Positions 9,907 through 18,417 of a stretch of 64,000 bases of DNA are shown in pieces. The notes under the pieces were generated by a model. The model saw only the letters and a program-made list of their open reading frames with translations, made no database searches and was not told the DNA's origin. The stretch is from Comamonadaceae bacterium PBBC2. GTDB lineage: Bacteria > Pseudomonadota > Gammaproteobacteria > Burkholderiales > Burkholderiaceae_C. How positions within the stretch are numbered: position 1 is the stretch's first letter; each line of letters opens with the position of its first letter. The DNA is taken from assembly GCA_002255935.1 (NCBI GenBank), contig NKIO01000004.1, positions 29,124 to 93,123 on the forward strand, written 5' to 3'. The position numbers and the translations under genes are program-made.

Positions 9907-11085
9907 ATGAATGCCAACCTCATCCTCCTGACCCTTTGCCAGGGTCTGTTCTTCACGAACAACGTCACCTTCATCGCCATCAACGGTTTGGTGGGCCTGT
10001 CCATGGCCCCGCTGGGCTGGATGGCGACTTTGCCCGTCATGGGCTATGTGGTGGGTGGGGCCTTGTCTACGGGCTTGGTGGCCAAGACCCAGTCGCGCTT
10101 TGGGCGGCGCATCTCGTTTCAGTTGGGCTTGTTGGTGGCGGTGTTCTCGGCTTTGCTGGCGGCCTATGCGGCTTGGAGCCACAACTTCTGGTTGCTGGTG
10201 TGCGCCACGGTGATCGCGGGGTACTACAGCGCCAACGGTCAGCTCTACCGCTTTGCGGCAGCGGAGTTGTCGGTCGAGAGCTTTCGCGAAAAAGCCGTCT
10301 CGCTGGTCATGGCCGGTGGCTTGATCGGGGCCATCGCGGGGCCCAATCTGGCGTCGCGCACCAAGGGGATTTTGGAGACGCCTTTCATGGGCGCCTACCT
10401 GGCTTTGGCCGGTGTGGCTGTCTTGGGGCTGGTGGTGATCAGCTTCATCCGATTTCCGGCCGTGCCCCCCAAAAAAGCCGGCGATGCCGTGGGCCGACCT
10501 TTGGCAGACATCATGCGCCAGCCGATTTTCATCGTGGCGGCAGCCACAGCGGCCTTGAGCTACGGCGTGATGAACCTGCTCATGGCCGCCACGCCCTTGG
10601 CCATGCAGGTGTGTGGCTTTGGTTTCAGCGATGCCGCGCTGGTGCTCGAGTGGCACGTGATCGGCATGTTTGCACCCGGCTTTTTCACGGGCCACTTGAT
10701 CAAGAAATTTGGCACCTTGACCATCATGTCGGTCGGCGTGTTGTTGAATTTTGTGTGCATCGCCGTGGCCTTGTCGGGCATCGAATTGCACCAGTTCATC
10801 GTCGCCCTGTTCTTGTTGGGCCTGGGCTGGAATTTCTTGTTCACCGGCAGCACCACTTTGGCCATGCGGGCCTGGCGACCTGAAGAAAAAGACCGCGCTC
10901 AAGCGGCCATCAACTTCTTCGTGTTCGCCACCATGGCGGTCACCTCGTTTGCCTCGGGTGCCTTGGTCACCACGGGAGGCTGGACGTGGTTGAACGTGGG
11001 TTCTTTGGTGCCGGTGGCCCTGGCGGGTTTGGCGCTGGCCTGGTTGGGGCTCAAGCAGCGAAGCGATCGTCCAGCCAGCGCTTGA
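9907..11085 (+). CDS. Major facilitator superfamily transporter
   Basis: A 392-residue inner-membrane protein with about twelve hydrophobic segments. The first begins ANLILLTLCQGLFFTNN, and the cytoplasmic loop between helices 2 and 3 carries KTQSRFGRRI, a degenerate form of the MFS GxxxDRxGRR motif. A central loop (RFPAVPPKKAGDAVGRPL) separates the two six-helix halves. The family includes drug and metabolite exporters as well as YbfB/YnfM-like carriers; no residue identifies the substrate. Its last 35 bases overlap the 3' end of the convergent hydrolase gene, so the stop codons are interleaved. Confidence 0.85.
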   Translation: MNANLILLTLCQGLFFTNNVTFIAINGLVGLSMAPLGWMATLPVMGYVVGGALSTGLVAKTQSRFGRRISFQLGLLVAVFSALLAAYAAWSHNFWLLVCATVIAGYYSANGQLYRFAAAELSVESFREKAVSLVMAGGLIGAIAGPNLASRTKGILETPFMGAYLALAGVAVLGLVVISFIRFPAVPPKKAGDAVGRPLADIMRQPIFIVAAATAALSYGVMNLLMAATPLAMQVCGFGFSDAALVLEWHVIGMFAPGFFTGHLIKKFGTLTIMSVGVLLNFVCIAVALSGIELHQFIVALFLLGLGWNFLFTGSTTLAMRAWRPEEKDRAQAAINFFVFATMAVTSFASGALVTTGGWTWLNVGSLVPVALAGLALAWLGLKQRSDRPASA

Positions 11086-11893
11086 GCACCTTGAACACCA
11101 GCTGGCGCTGGGTGTCGTTGAAGATCTCGTGGTACATGGGCGCAAAGCAGTGCGAGTGGACCACCGAGGCCGGTGCCTTCGCGGCAAAGGCCGCATTCGC
11201 GTCGGGGTGCACCAGACGGTCTTGCCCAGCGTAAATCAGCAAACTGGGCACCTTCCACTCGGCCGCCAGTGCCACGGTCTTGGGGCCTTCGGTGTAGATC
11301 CAAGCCCCCAACCGGGTCGAGATGCGGTCGTGCACCAGCGGGTCCAGTGTATAGCGCTGCACGGTTTGCGCATCGCGGGCGATCAGCTTGGGGTTGAGCC
11401 CATTGCCCACACACAGGTGCGGCCAATGCTTGGGCAAGGTGGCCAGCAGCAGTTTTTGCAAAGGGTTGGCCCAGGTGCCCAAAGCCGGTGAGGACATGAC
11501 CACGCCATCGACATAACGCAGCTGTTCGGCCACGGCGCGTGCTACCACCAAACCGCCCATGCTGTGGCCCAGCAAAATCAAGGGCGCATCGCTGGCGCCG
11601 GGCTTGGCGCGTGTGTCGTCAATCACCGTGGCCAGGTCTTGCAAGAGGCCGTCTGGGGTGTGCAGTGTGCCGCGCACGCCTTCGGAATGGCCGTGGCCTT
11701 GGTGGTCGTAGCCGCGCACCGCAAAGCCCCATTGGCGCAACTGATCGGCCACATGGCCATAGCGGCCGGTGTGTTCTCCCAGGCCATGCACCAACAGCAC
11801 CGTGCCCCGGATGGGCCCCAAGGGCAAGGGCCAGTCGTACACGGCCAGTTGACCGGCCTGCCCTTGCAAGGTGCTGCGTTTGGCTTGTTTCAT
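11051..11893 (-). CDS. Alpha/beta hydrolase, monoacylglycerol-lipase-like
   Basis: Predicted cytoplasmic serine hydrolase of 280 residues. It has the oxyanion segment LLVHGLGEHTGRY (34-46), the nucleophile elbow GHSMGG with Ser111, an Asp in YAGQDRLVHP and a C-terminal His in HSHCFAPMYHEIFN, giving a complete triad. The lysophospholipase/monoglyceride lipase group (Hydrolase_4) is the closest match by motif. No signal peptide is seen. Its start overlaps the stop of the M20 peptidase gene by four bases (ATGA), so the two are probably translated together. Natural ester substrate unknown. Confidence 0.85.
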   Translation of the reverse strand: MKQAKRSTLQGQAGQLAVYDWPLPLGPIRGTVLLVHGLGEHTGRYGHVADQLRQWGFAVRGYDHQGHGHSEGVRGTLHTPDGLLQDLATVIDDTRAKPGASDAPLILLGHSMGGLVVARAVAEQLRYVDGVVMSSPALGTWANPLQKLLLATLPKHWPHLCVGNGLNPKLIARDAQTVQRYTLDPLVHDRISTRLGAWIYTEGPKTVALAAEWKVPSLLIYAGQDRLVHPDANAAFAAKAPASVVHSHCFAPMYHEIFNDTQRQLVFKVLKRWLDDRFAA

Positions 11894-13371
11894 GGCATGC
11901 GGGCGATGACTTCGGCCACCGCAGCGGTGAGCTTCTTGGCATAGGGCACGTGCAAAAACTCGTTGGGCCCGTGCGCGTTGCTCTTGGGGCCCAGCACACC
12001 GCAGACCATCATTTGCGCTTTGGGAAAGCCCGCGCTCAGCATGTTCATCAGCGGGATGGTGCCGCCTTGCCCGATGTAGCCCACCGAGGCGCCAAAGTGC
12101 GATTGGCTGGCGTGGTTGAGCGCTTGCTCAAACCAAGGTTGGGTGTCGGGTGCGTTCCAGCCGGTGGCGCCGCCCCCGCTCTCAAACGTGACCTGGGCTT
12201 GGTAGGGTGCGTTGTCTTCCAGCAAGGTCTTGAGCTCTTGCACCGCGGTGGCGGCATCGACCAGCGGCGGCAAACGCAAGCTGAGTTTGAAGGCCGTGTA
12301 AGGCCGCAGCACATTGCCCGCGTCTTTGAGGGCCGGGAAACCATCGGCCCCGGTCACGCTCAAGGTGGGGGCCCAGGTGCGGTTGAGCAAGGCCTGCACC
12401 GGGTCGGTGGTGGTGGGCAGCGCAAAGCTGGTGGAGCCGCCGCAGTCGTAGTGCGCCCACGGGAAACGCTTGTAGAGTTCTTCGCCCAAAATCGCCGCCG
12501 TGGCCCGGGCCTGTGCCATGCGCTCGGCAGGCACTTCGCAATGAAAGCTCTGCGGCAACAAGCGGCCGGTGCTGCTGTCTTCCAGCCGGTCGAGGACCTG
12601 GCGCATGATGCGAAAGCTCGACGGCACCACACCCGAGGCATCGCCCGAATGGATGCCTTCGGTCAGGATCTGCACCTTGAGCGTGCCGCTGGCCATGCCG
12701 CGCAGGCTGGTGGTCAGCCACAGCTGGTCGTAGTTGCCCGCGCCACTGTCCAGGCAAATCACCAGGCCCACATCGCCCAGGCGCGATCGCAGCGCGTCCA
12801 CATACGGCAGCAGGTCATACGAGCCCGATTCTTCGCAGGTCTCGATCAGGCCCACGATGCGCGGGTGTGGTGTCTTTTGGCTTTTGAGCGCCTGCAGCGC
12901 CGTGATGCTGGCGTACACCGCATAACCGTCGTCCGCGCCGCCACGGCCATAGAGCTTGCCGTCTTCGTAAGTGGGGGTCCAAGGGCCCAGGTCGTTGCGC
13001 CAGCCGGTGAACTCGGGTTGCTTGTCCAAGTGGCCGTACATCAGTACGGTTTGGCCCGAGCCCTCGCTGGCTGATCGGGTGGCGGCCACTTCAAAAAACA
13101 GCACCGGCGTGCGACCGGGCAGCTGGATGATCTCCAGCGTCAAGCCCTCGACCTTTTGCGCCGTCACCCAATCGGCGGCTTGGCGCACCACGGTGTCGAT
13201 GTGGCCGTGCGCGGCCCAATCGGCATCGAAGGCCGGCGACTTGGCCGGCACCTCGATGTATTGCTTGAGCTCGGGCAGGATGGAAGCGTCCCAGGCCTGC
13301 GTCACTTCGCGCAAGGCTTGTGCGCTGTCCAGGTGGTGGGCGGGCATTTCTCGGTGCAAGGGGGCATTCAT
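11890..13371 (-). CDS. M20-family metallopeptidase (dipeptidase-like)
   Basis: Di-zinc aminoacylase/dipeptidase family enzyme of 493 residues. Metal-site motifs are visible: LMYGHLDKQPEF (first His and Asp), GRGGADDGYAVY (bridging Asp), IETCEESGS (catalytic Glu pair) and a C-terminal GYIGQGGTIPLM. The insertion containing DASGVVPSSFRI and the CGGSTSFALPTT stretch belong to the dimerisation lid domain. The start at ATG 13371 (MNAPLHREM) was chosen because upstream sequence in the frame shows no similarity. It is upstream of, and coupled to, the alpha/beta hydrolase. Substrate (dipeptide, acyl-amino acid) cannot be told from sequence. Confidence 0.9.
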   Translation of the reverse strand: MNAPLHREMPAHHLDSAQALREVTQAWDASILPELKQYIEVPAKSPAFDADWAAHGHIDTVVRQAADWVTAQKVEGLTLEIIQLPGRTPVLFFEVAATRSASEGSGQTVLMYGHLDKQPEFTGWRNDLGPWTPTYEDGKLYGRGGADDGYAVYASITALQALKSQKTPHPRIVGLIETCEESGSYDLLPYVDALRSRLGDVGLVICLDSGAGNYDQLWLTTSLRGMASGTLKVQILTEGIHSGDASGVVPSSFRIMRQVLDRLEDSSTGRLLPQSFHCEVPAERMAQARATAAILGEELYKRFPWAHYDCGGSTSFALPTTTDPVQALLNRTWAPTLSVTGADGFPALKDAGNVLRPYTAFKLSLRLPPLVDAATAVQELKTLLEDNAPYQAQVTFESGGGATGWNAPDTQPWFEQALNHASQSHFGASVGYIGQGGTIPLMNMLSAGFPKAQMMVCGVLGPKSNAHGPNEFLHVPYAKKLTAAVAEVIARMP

Positions 13372-13491
13372 CGCAAGACTCCAAGGGGCGAAAGAGAAAT
13401 CACTGTAACGGTTTTTGAGAGGCAAAACCGTGGGGGCACAATGCTTGGGGTGCCCCGCAATGGGCAAGGCAGCAAGATGGAGCGCAGGTGC

Positions 13492-14154
13492 ATGAACGAA
13501 AACCACGCAAAGGCAGAAGGTCTGCCCTTCAAAGTGGCCGCGGTGATTTTGGCCGCTGGCTCGGCTTCGCGCATGGGTCTGCGGCCCAAATGTTTGCTCG
13601 AAATCGATGGTGTTTCGCTGCTGCGCCGCCAATGCTTGGCATTGTCGGGTGCGGGTGTGCAAGACGTGGTGGTGGTGCTGGGGCACTATGCCCAGCGCAT
13701 TCACCAGTCGGCCCTTGATTTGCCGGTGCATTGGCTCACCAACCCAGATCCCGATGAAGGGCAAGAGTCCTCACTGCGCTTGGGCTTGCAAGCCATGGCA
13801 CCCGATGCAGATGTTGCCCTTGTGCTCTTGGCCGATCAACCCTTGATCGATGCGCAAGACATCGCGGACCTGATCCATGCGTATCACCAAAGGCCTGCCC
13901 CAACGCAATTGGTGCGCCCGGTGGTGGAGGGTTTGCCTGGCAACCCGGTCATGTTCAGCCGCGCAGTGGCCCAAGACATTTTGGAGGGGCCACCCAAAAT
14001 GGGTGGACGACAGTGGCAGCAGCAGCACCCGCAGCAGGTGCACCGCTGGGTCAGTGCCAATGCCCATTACCGCGCCGATGTGGACAGCCCCGAAGATGTA
14101 CAAGCACTGGCCCAAAGGACCGGCCTTCACTTGCGCTGGCCTGCGGATCTTTGA
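13492..14154 (+). CDS. MobA/MocA-like nucleotidyltransferase
   Basis: Rossmann-like NTP transferase of 220 residues. It opens with VAAVILAAGSASRMG and PKCLLEIDG, the nucleotide-binding loop and following Lys of the molybdenum-cofactor cytidylyl/guanylyltransferase group, then LVLLADQPLIDAQDI with the metal-binding Asp, and GNPVMFSR, a signature of the MocA/xanthine-dehydrogenase-accessory branch. The start at 13492 has a GGAGCGCAGG ribosome site; an ATG at 13477 would add five residues. No molybdoenzyme or mob/moa gene is in the window, so which nucleotidyl transfer it performs is unproven. It is transcribed alone, divergent from the M20 gene. Confidence 0.8.
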   Translation: MNENHAKAEGLPFKVAAVILAAGSASRMGLRPKCLLEIDGVSLLRRQCLALSGAGVQDVVVVLGHYAQRIHQSALDLPVHWLTNPDPDEGQESSLRLGLQAMAPDADVALVLLADQPLIDAQDIADLIHAYHQRPAPTQLVRPVVEGLPGNPVMFSRAVAQDILEGPPKMGGRQWQQQHPQQVHRWVSANAHYRADVDSPEDVQALAQRTGLHLRWPADL

Positions 14155-14245
14155 TGTTTGCGTGCTGATTTCAGCAGTCAAATCGCCGAACAAAGTTCAG
14201 CTCCCACAATGTTGTGCCTTCCAAAGAAGGTTCAGCGCCCAAGCA
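14155..14245. repeat. Degenerate GTAG/REP-type palindromic sequence
   Basis: Between the nucleotidyltransferase and otnI stops. It contains AATCGCCGAACAAAGTTCAGC followed by a second GTTCAGCGCC segment, the same core as the repeat at 15131-15208 but with arms partly decayed. As the two flanking genes converge here it may also act as a 3'-end structure. Confidence 0.5.
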
Positions 14246-15079
14246 TTACAGGTAGCCGCGTGCCCAGCTCAGGCCGCGTGAGGTGCCGCCGGATGTGGGG
14301 TCGGCGGGGTTGTATTCGCAACCGATCCAGCCGTCCCAGCCGCAGGTGGCAGACACTTCGTCGATGGTCTTGAAGATGTGGGCCCAGTTCACTTCGCCGG
14401 TGCCCGGTTCGTGGCGGTGCGGCACTTCGGCGATCTGGAAGTGACCCACGCGGCCCGTGGGCAGGTATTGGGCGATCTTGGTGCTCAGGTCGCCTTCGAC
14501 GATTTGGCAGTGGAACAGGTCCATCTGCACTTTCACGTTGGCCGCGCCCACGGCCTGCACGATGCGGTGTGCGTGGTCTTGGCGGTTGAGGTGAAAGCCC
14601 GGCACGCTGCGGGTGTTGATGGGTTCGATCAACACATCGCGCCCGGCCTTGGCCGCCTCACGAGCGGCCCACTGCAAGTTGCTCACCAGCGTGGCGTCTG
14701 CGGCATCGGCACTGGCGCCTTCGCCGCGCAAGCCCACCATGGCGTGGATGCGCGGGCAGTTCAGCGCCTCGGCATAAACCAGCGCTTGCGCAAAGCCGGT
14801 GCGAAACTCCGCCTCGCGCCCGGGCACGCTGGCCGTGCCACGGCTGCCGGCCTCCCAGGCCTTGGCAAAGCTGTCGGTGTCGGTCCCGCCCGAGGGCGTG
14901 TTGAACAAGACCTGCTGCAAGCCGTTGGCCTTCAAACGCGCGGCCAACTCTTGCGCGGGAAAGGCGTAGGGGAACAAATACTCCACCGCCTTGAAACCGT
15001 CTTGGGCCGCCGCTTCAAAGCGGTCCAAAAACGGCAAGTCGGGGTACATCATCGAGAGGTTGGCGGCAAAGCGGGGCAT
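14246..15079 (-). CDS. otnI: 2-oxo-tetronate isomerase (hydroxypyruvate isomerase family)
   Basis: TIM-barrel isomerase of 277 residues beginning MPRFAANLSMMYPDLPFLDR, the typical start of the Hyi/OtnI family. Other family segments are VEYLFPYAF, NTPSGG (without the usual spacing of Hyi enzymes), VLIEPINTRSVPGFHLN (metal-binding Glu) and FHCQIVEGDL. In the tetronate pathway OtnI interconverts 2-oxo- and 3-oxo-tetronate. It is the last gene of a minus-strand operon with otnC, otnK, ltnD and a Bug receptor, which favours the tetronate role over hydroxypyruvate isomerisation. A REP palindrome lies between it and otnC. Confidence 0.9.
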   Translation of the reverse strand: MPRFAANLSMMYPDLPFLDRFEAAAQDGFKAVEYLFPYAFPAQELAARLKANGLQQVLFNTPSGGTDTDSFAKAWEAGSRGTASVPGREAEFRTGFAQALVYAEALNCPRIHAMVGLRGEGASADAADATLVSNLQWAAREAAKAGRDVLIEPINTRSVPGFHLNRQDHAHRIVQAVGAANVKVQMDLFHCQIVEGDLSTKIAQYLPTGRVGHFQIAEVPHRHEPGTGEVNWAHIFKTIDEVSATCGWDGWIGCEYNPADPTSGGTSRGLSWARGYL

Positions 15080-15130
15080 GGTGTTCTTTCAAAAATGCGG
15101 TTTCTGTGCAGGGCAATGACGTTGGTTTTT

Positions 15131-15208
15131 TGTAGGCGCTGAACACTGTTCGGCGATTCAATCGTTCGTGGTGTGCGTGCAATCGCCGAAGACAGTTCAG
15201 CGCCTACA
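15131..15208. repeat. GTAG-type REP pair (long inverted repeat)
   Basis: The left arm at 15131-15158 (TGTAGGCGCTGAAC, then a TGTTCGGCGATT end) and the right arm at 15181-15208 are inverted copies with only a small internal mismatch block. The outer tips read GTAG on each strand, the hallmark of REPs mobilised by RAYT (REP-associated tyrosine) transposases. It lies in the otnC-otnI gap. Confidence 0.8.
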
Positions 15209-15219
15209 GAGTGATGGGC

Positions 15220-15879
15220 TCACCACCTCGCGCCAAAGGTCTGGCGCAAATCGTCCAGCTCGGTGGCCAGCAGGGGCGGTGTGTGGGGTTGCAGCAGCAT
15301 GAGGCGGGCGGTTTCTTCCAGCTCTTCGAGCGAGGCCATGGCCGCTGCAGGCGTGTCGTGCCACACATTGGGCCCCAGGCGCGGCATCATCACGGCGCGG
15401 ATCGGCGTGCCTTGCGCGGCGTGGCTGCGGATCAAGGCGGCCACTTCTTTGGCGGCATCGGGGCTGCCGGGGCGGTGGTAACGCACCAGCGGCACATGGC
15501 CAACTTTCATCACAAAGTAAGGCGTGATCGGTGGCAGCAATTCAGGGCCATGCGCGTTCAGGCTCAGCGCCACGCAATGCGTGCTGTGGGTGTGGATCAC
15601 GCAGCGCGTGTCAGCATCTTGCTCGCAAGCAGCGGCATAAATCTGGCGGTGCAAGGCGATGGTTTTGCTGCCTTTGTCGCCGCTGATTTGCTGGCCTTGC
15701 AGGTCCAGCTTGGCCAAACGCGCTGGGTCCAAAAAGCCCAAGCAGGCATCGGTGGGCGTGATCAAAAAACCATCGTCCAGTCGTACGCTGATGTTGCCCG
15801 CCGTGGCGTGCACATAGCCGCGCTCGAACAAGCTGCGGCCCACGCGGCAGATCTCTTCACGGGCTTGGGATTCGTTCAT
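15220..15879 (-). CDS. otnC: 3-oxo-tetronate 4-phosphate decarboxylase (class II aldolase family)
   Basis: A 219-residue zinc-dependent class II aldolase/adducin-family enzyme. Visible are the N-terminal GRSLFERGYVHATAGNISVR (phosphate/backbone loop), SGDKGSKTIALHRQIY, the zinc ligand segment VIHTHSTHCVAL, and a C-terminal His/Glu region. In the pathway described for L-threonate and D-erythronate, OtnC converts 3-oxo-tetronate 4-phosphate to dihydroxyacetone phosphate and CO2. Position between otnK and otnI supports that assignment over L-fuculose-phosphate aldolase, which has the same fold. REP palindromes occupy both flanking gaps. Confidence 0.9.
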   Translation of the reverse strand: MNESQAREEICRVGRSLFERGYVHATAGNISVRLDDGFLITPTDACLGFLDPARLAKLDLQGQQISGDKGSKTIALHRQIYAAACEQDADTRCVIHTHSTHCVALSLNAHGPELLPPITPYFVMKVGHVPLVRYHRPGSPDAAKEVAALIRSHAAQGTPIRAVMMPRLGPNVWHDTPAAAMASLEELEETARLMLLQPHTPPLLATELDDLRQTFGARW

Positions 15880-15908
15880 GCATGGACTCCTGCAGGGGTA
15901 TTTTGATT

Positions 15909-16030
15909 GTAGGAGCTTGCCTGCAAGCGATCAGCATGAAGACCTTGGGCCATTGAATCGTCAGCAGGGTTGGCGCCAGCATGGACGTGTTGTTGTCGGG
16001 GCTGAAGCCACCGACCTACGGGGTATGGGT
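15909..16030. repeat. Two REP-type palindromes in the otnK-otnC gap
   Basis: The first element, 15909-15931, reads GTAGGAGCTTGCCTGCAAGC and is matched by a degraded inverted partner ending near 15976. The second, 15995-16019, reads on the minus strand as GTAGGTCGGTGGCTTCAGCC and belongs to the family seen at 44294-44483. So two sequence classes sit side by side in one gap. Confidence 0.7.
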
Positions 16031-16070
16031 TTTGGCCCCGACATGGCCGCTGGCCCGCCATGCATGCGTG

Positions 16071-17348
16071 TCACTGCAACACCCCAAAGGCCTTGCTGAA
16101 AAAGTCTTCAGTGCCAAAGTTGCCCGACTTGAGCGTGATGTGCACACCGCCTGTTGAAGACGGCGCGTGGCACCACGGCACGCCGGGGTCGATCTGCGGG
16201 CCGATTTGCAGCTGCGCAATGCCCCGCGCCTGCACACACGCGCCCGAGGTTTCGCCACCGGCCACCACCAACTGCTGCACGCCCAAGCCGACCAAGCCAC
16301 GGGCCACGGCGGCCAGCGCGTGCTCGACCAAAGCACCCGCCTCGGCCACGCCCAACTGCGCTTGCACGGCTTTGACGGCCTCGGGCTCGGCGGTGGAATA
16401 CACCAGCACCGGGCCATCCTTCAAAAGCGGCGCGGCCCAAGCCAAGACCTGCTGCACCACGGCATCGCTTTGGCCGTGCATCAGCGCCGCAGGGTTGATC
16501 GCCATCGCGGGCCGACCGGTGGCTTTGAAGTGCGCTACTTGCGCATTGGTGGCCAAAGAGCAGCTGCCCGACACCACCGCTTGCAAGCCACGGGAGGCAG
16601 GCAACTGGCTGGCCTGCAGCGAGGGCTTGAGGCCAAAGTTGGCGGGCAGGCCAATGGCCACACCCGAGCCTGCGGTGACCAGGGGCATGTCTTTCAAAGC
16701 CGGTCCCATGCGGTGCAGGTCTTCGTTGCTGGTCGCGTCCACCACGGCCACGCCCACGCCTTCGGCACGCAGAGCGCTGATGCGTTCGCGGATGGCCGCT
16801 TCGCCCAGGGCCACGGTTTTGTAGTCGATCAAGCCCACCTTGCGCTTGGTTTGCGCTTGCATGACGCGCACCAAATTCGCGTCGGTCATGGGCGTGAGCG
16901 GGTGGTTTTGCATGCCCGACTCGTTCAGCAGCACGTTGCCCGCAAACAGGTAGCCTTTGAACACGGTGCGGCCGTTGTCCGGAAAGGCCGGGGTCGCAAT
17001 GGTGAAGTCCGTGTGCAACGCGTCCATCAGGGCCTCGGTCACCGGGCCGATGTTGCCTTCGGGCGTGCTGTCAAAGGTGGAGCAGTATTTGAAATAGATC
17101 TGCTGCGCCCCTTGCGCCTGCAACCACTGCAAGGCGTCGAGCGATTGGGCAATGGCTTCGGCTGCCGGGATGGTGCGCGACTTGAGCGCCACCACCACCG
17201 CTTCCACATCAGCGGCCAGTGGGGTTGTGGGCACGCCAATGGTCTGCACCACCCGCATGCCCGAGCGCACCAGGTTGTTGGCCAGGTCCGTGGCACCGGT
17301 GAAGTCGTCGGCAATACAACCGAGTTTCAAGCAAGAGTTATTCGGCAT
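16071..17348 (-). CDS. otnK: 3-oxo-tetronate kinase (four-carbon acid sugar kinase, DUF1537)
   Basis: Kinase of 425 residues that phosphorylates 3-oxo-tetronate at C4. The N-terminal substrate domain shows LGCIADDFTGATDLANNLV, YFKYCSTFDSTPEGNIGPV and TPAFPDNGRTVFKGYLF; the C-terminal nucleotide-binding domain shows LVVAGGETSGACVQA and GVPWCHAP followed by LKSGNFGTEDFF. These are the OtnK/DUF1537 hallmarks. The ATG at 17348 directly precedes the conserved N-terminus. The enzyme sits between ltnD and otnC, the order expected for a pathway from L-threonate through 2-oxo- and 3-oxo-tetronate to dihydroxyacetone phosphate. Confidence 0.94.
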   Translation of the reverse strand: MPNNSCLKLGCIADDFTGATDLANNLVRSGMRVVQTIGVPTTPLAADVEAVVVALKSRTIPAAEAIAQSLDALQWLQAQGAQQIYFKYCSTFDSTPEGNIGPVTEALMDALHTDFTIATPAFPDNGRTVFKGYLFAGNVLLNESGMQNHPLTPMTDANLVRVMQAQTKRKVGLIDYKTVALGEAAIRERISALRAEGVGVAVVDATSNEDLHRMGPALKDMPLVTAGSGVAIGLPANFGLKPSLQASQLPASRGLQAVVSGSCSLATNAQVAHFKATGRPAMAINPAALMHGQSDAVVQQVLAWAAPLLKDGPVLVYSTAEPEAVKAVQAQLGVAEAGALVEHALAAVARGLVGLGVQQLVVAGGETSGACVQARGIAQLQIGPQIDPGVPWCHAPSSTGGVHITLKSGNFGTEDFFSKAFGVLQ

Positions 17349-17396
17349 GTCCTGTCCTTGGCTGAGGGTGCAAACGATGGAAAGAGGGGCTGATGT

Positions 17397-17461
17397 GTAG
17401 GAGCTTGCCTGCAAGCGATTTTCTGTGGACCGCAAGCCATCGCCAGCAGGCTGGCTCCTAC
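17397..17461. repeat. GTAG-type REP pair between ltnD and otnK
   Basis: TGTAGGAGCTTGCCTGC with following AAGCGAT faces an inverted copy (ATCGCCAGCAGGCTGGCTCC, then TAC at 17459-17461). The arms can form a long hairpin. This is the same class as 15909-15931 and resembles REPs common in Pseudomonas and Burkholderiales. Confidence 0.8.
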
Positions 17462-17468
17462 AAACGAA

Positions 17469-18374
17469 TCAAGTTTTGGCAGAGCCTTTGGGCAACTCAA
17501 TGCCCGGGAAAATCTTGATCACCGCGCTGTCGTCTTCTTTGGCAAAGCCCGCTGTGCTGGCTTGCATGAACATCTGGTGCGCGGTGCTCGACAGCGGCAG
17601 CGGGAACTTGCTCGCCCGTGCCATGTCGAGCACGATGCCCAAATCTTTCACAAAAATGTCCACGGCCGACAGTGGCGTGTAATCGGCCGCCAGCACATGC
17701 GCCATGCGGTTTTCAAACATCCAGCTGTTGCCGGCGCTGTTGGTGATGACTTCGTACAAGGCCGCGGCGTCCACACCTTCGCGCAGGCCCAGGGCCATGG
17801 CTTCGGCAGCGGCTGCAATGTGCACACCCGCCAGCAGTTGGTTGATGATCTTCACTTTGCTGCCCGCGCCTGCGCTGTCGCCCAGCTTGTAAACCTTGGC
17901 GGCCATCGCGTTCAAGAACGGCTCGGCCACGGCATAGGCGGCAGGCTTGGCGGCCGTCATCATGGTCATCTGGCCCGAGGCCGCTTTGGCCGCGCCGCCC
18001 GAGATGGGCGCGTCCACATACTGCAGGCCCATGCCCTCCAGGCGTGCTTCCAGTGCCACTGACCAGTTCGGGTCCACGGTGGAGCACATCACGAACACGC
18101 TGCCGGGCTTCATGCTGGCGGCACAACCGGGGGTGGTGCCTTCGCCAAACAGCACGCTCTCGGTCTGCGCGGCATTGACCACCACCGACACGACCACATC
18201 ACACGCTGCGCCCAGCGAGGCCAGGCTGTCGTGCGCCACGCCGCCTTCTGCGGCAAATGCGGCGGCCACTTGCGGCCGCACATCGAACACCTGCACGTTG
18301 TGCCCAGCGCGGCGCAAGGACGCCGCCATGCCCGAGCCCATGGCCCCCAAACCGATCAAACCCACTGTTGTCAT
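17469..18374 (-). CDS. ltnD: L-threonate 2-dehydrogenase
   Basis: A 301-residue member of the beta-hydroxyacid dehydrogenase family (HIBADH/tartronate semialdehyde reductase type). The NAD site is VGLIGLGAMGSGMAASLRRA, the substrate loop DAPISGGAAKAASGQM, and the catalytic Lys lies in GAGSKVKIINQLL. LtnD oxidises L-threonate to 2-oxo-tetronate, which OtnI then isomerises. The start at 18374 (MTTVGLIG) fits the family; an upstream ATG at 18431 would add 19 unrelated residues. Related enzymes for glycerate or 3-hydroxyisobutyrate share these motifs, so the name depends on the surrounding otn genes. Confidence 0.9.
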   Translation of the reverse strand: MTTVGLIGLGAMGSGMAASLRRAGHNVQVFDVRPQVAAAFAAEGGVAHDSLASLGAACDVVVSVVVNAAQTESVLFGEGTTPGCAASMKPGSVFVMCSTVDPNWSVALEARLEGMGLQYVDAPISGGAAKAASGQMTMMTAAKPAAYAVAEPFLNAMAAKVYKLGDSAGAGSKVKIINQLLAGVHIAAAAEAMALGLREGVDAAALYEVITNSAGNSWMFENRMAHVLAADYTPLSAVDIFVKDLGIVLDMARASKFPLPLSSTAHQMFMQASTAGFAKEDDSAVIKIFPGIELPKGSAKT

Positions 18375-18417
18375 GTCATCTACTCCGTGGCGCAGACCCA
18401 AGCCGCGCCGATTGTTG

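Noticed and set aside
11539..13074. Long plus-strand open frame opposite the hydrolase and M20 peptidase
   Set aside because: It spans two real overlapping genes on the other strand and its product has no domain and biased composition.
13492..14154. Calling the nucleotidyltransferase MurU as partner of AmgK
   Set aside because: Its motifs (GSASRMG, LLADQPLI, GNPVMFSR) are of the MobA/MocA branch, and it is 4 kb away on its own transcript.
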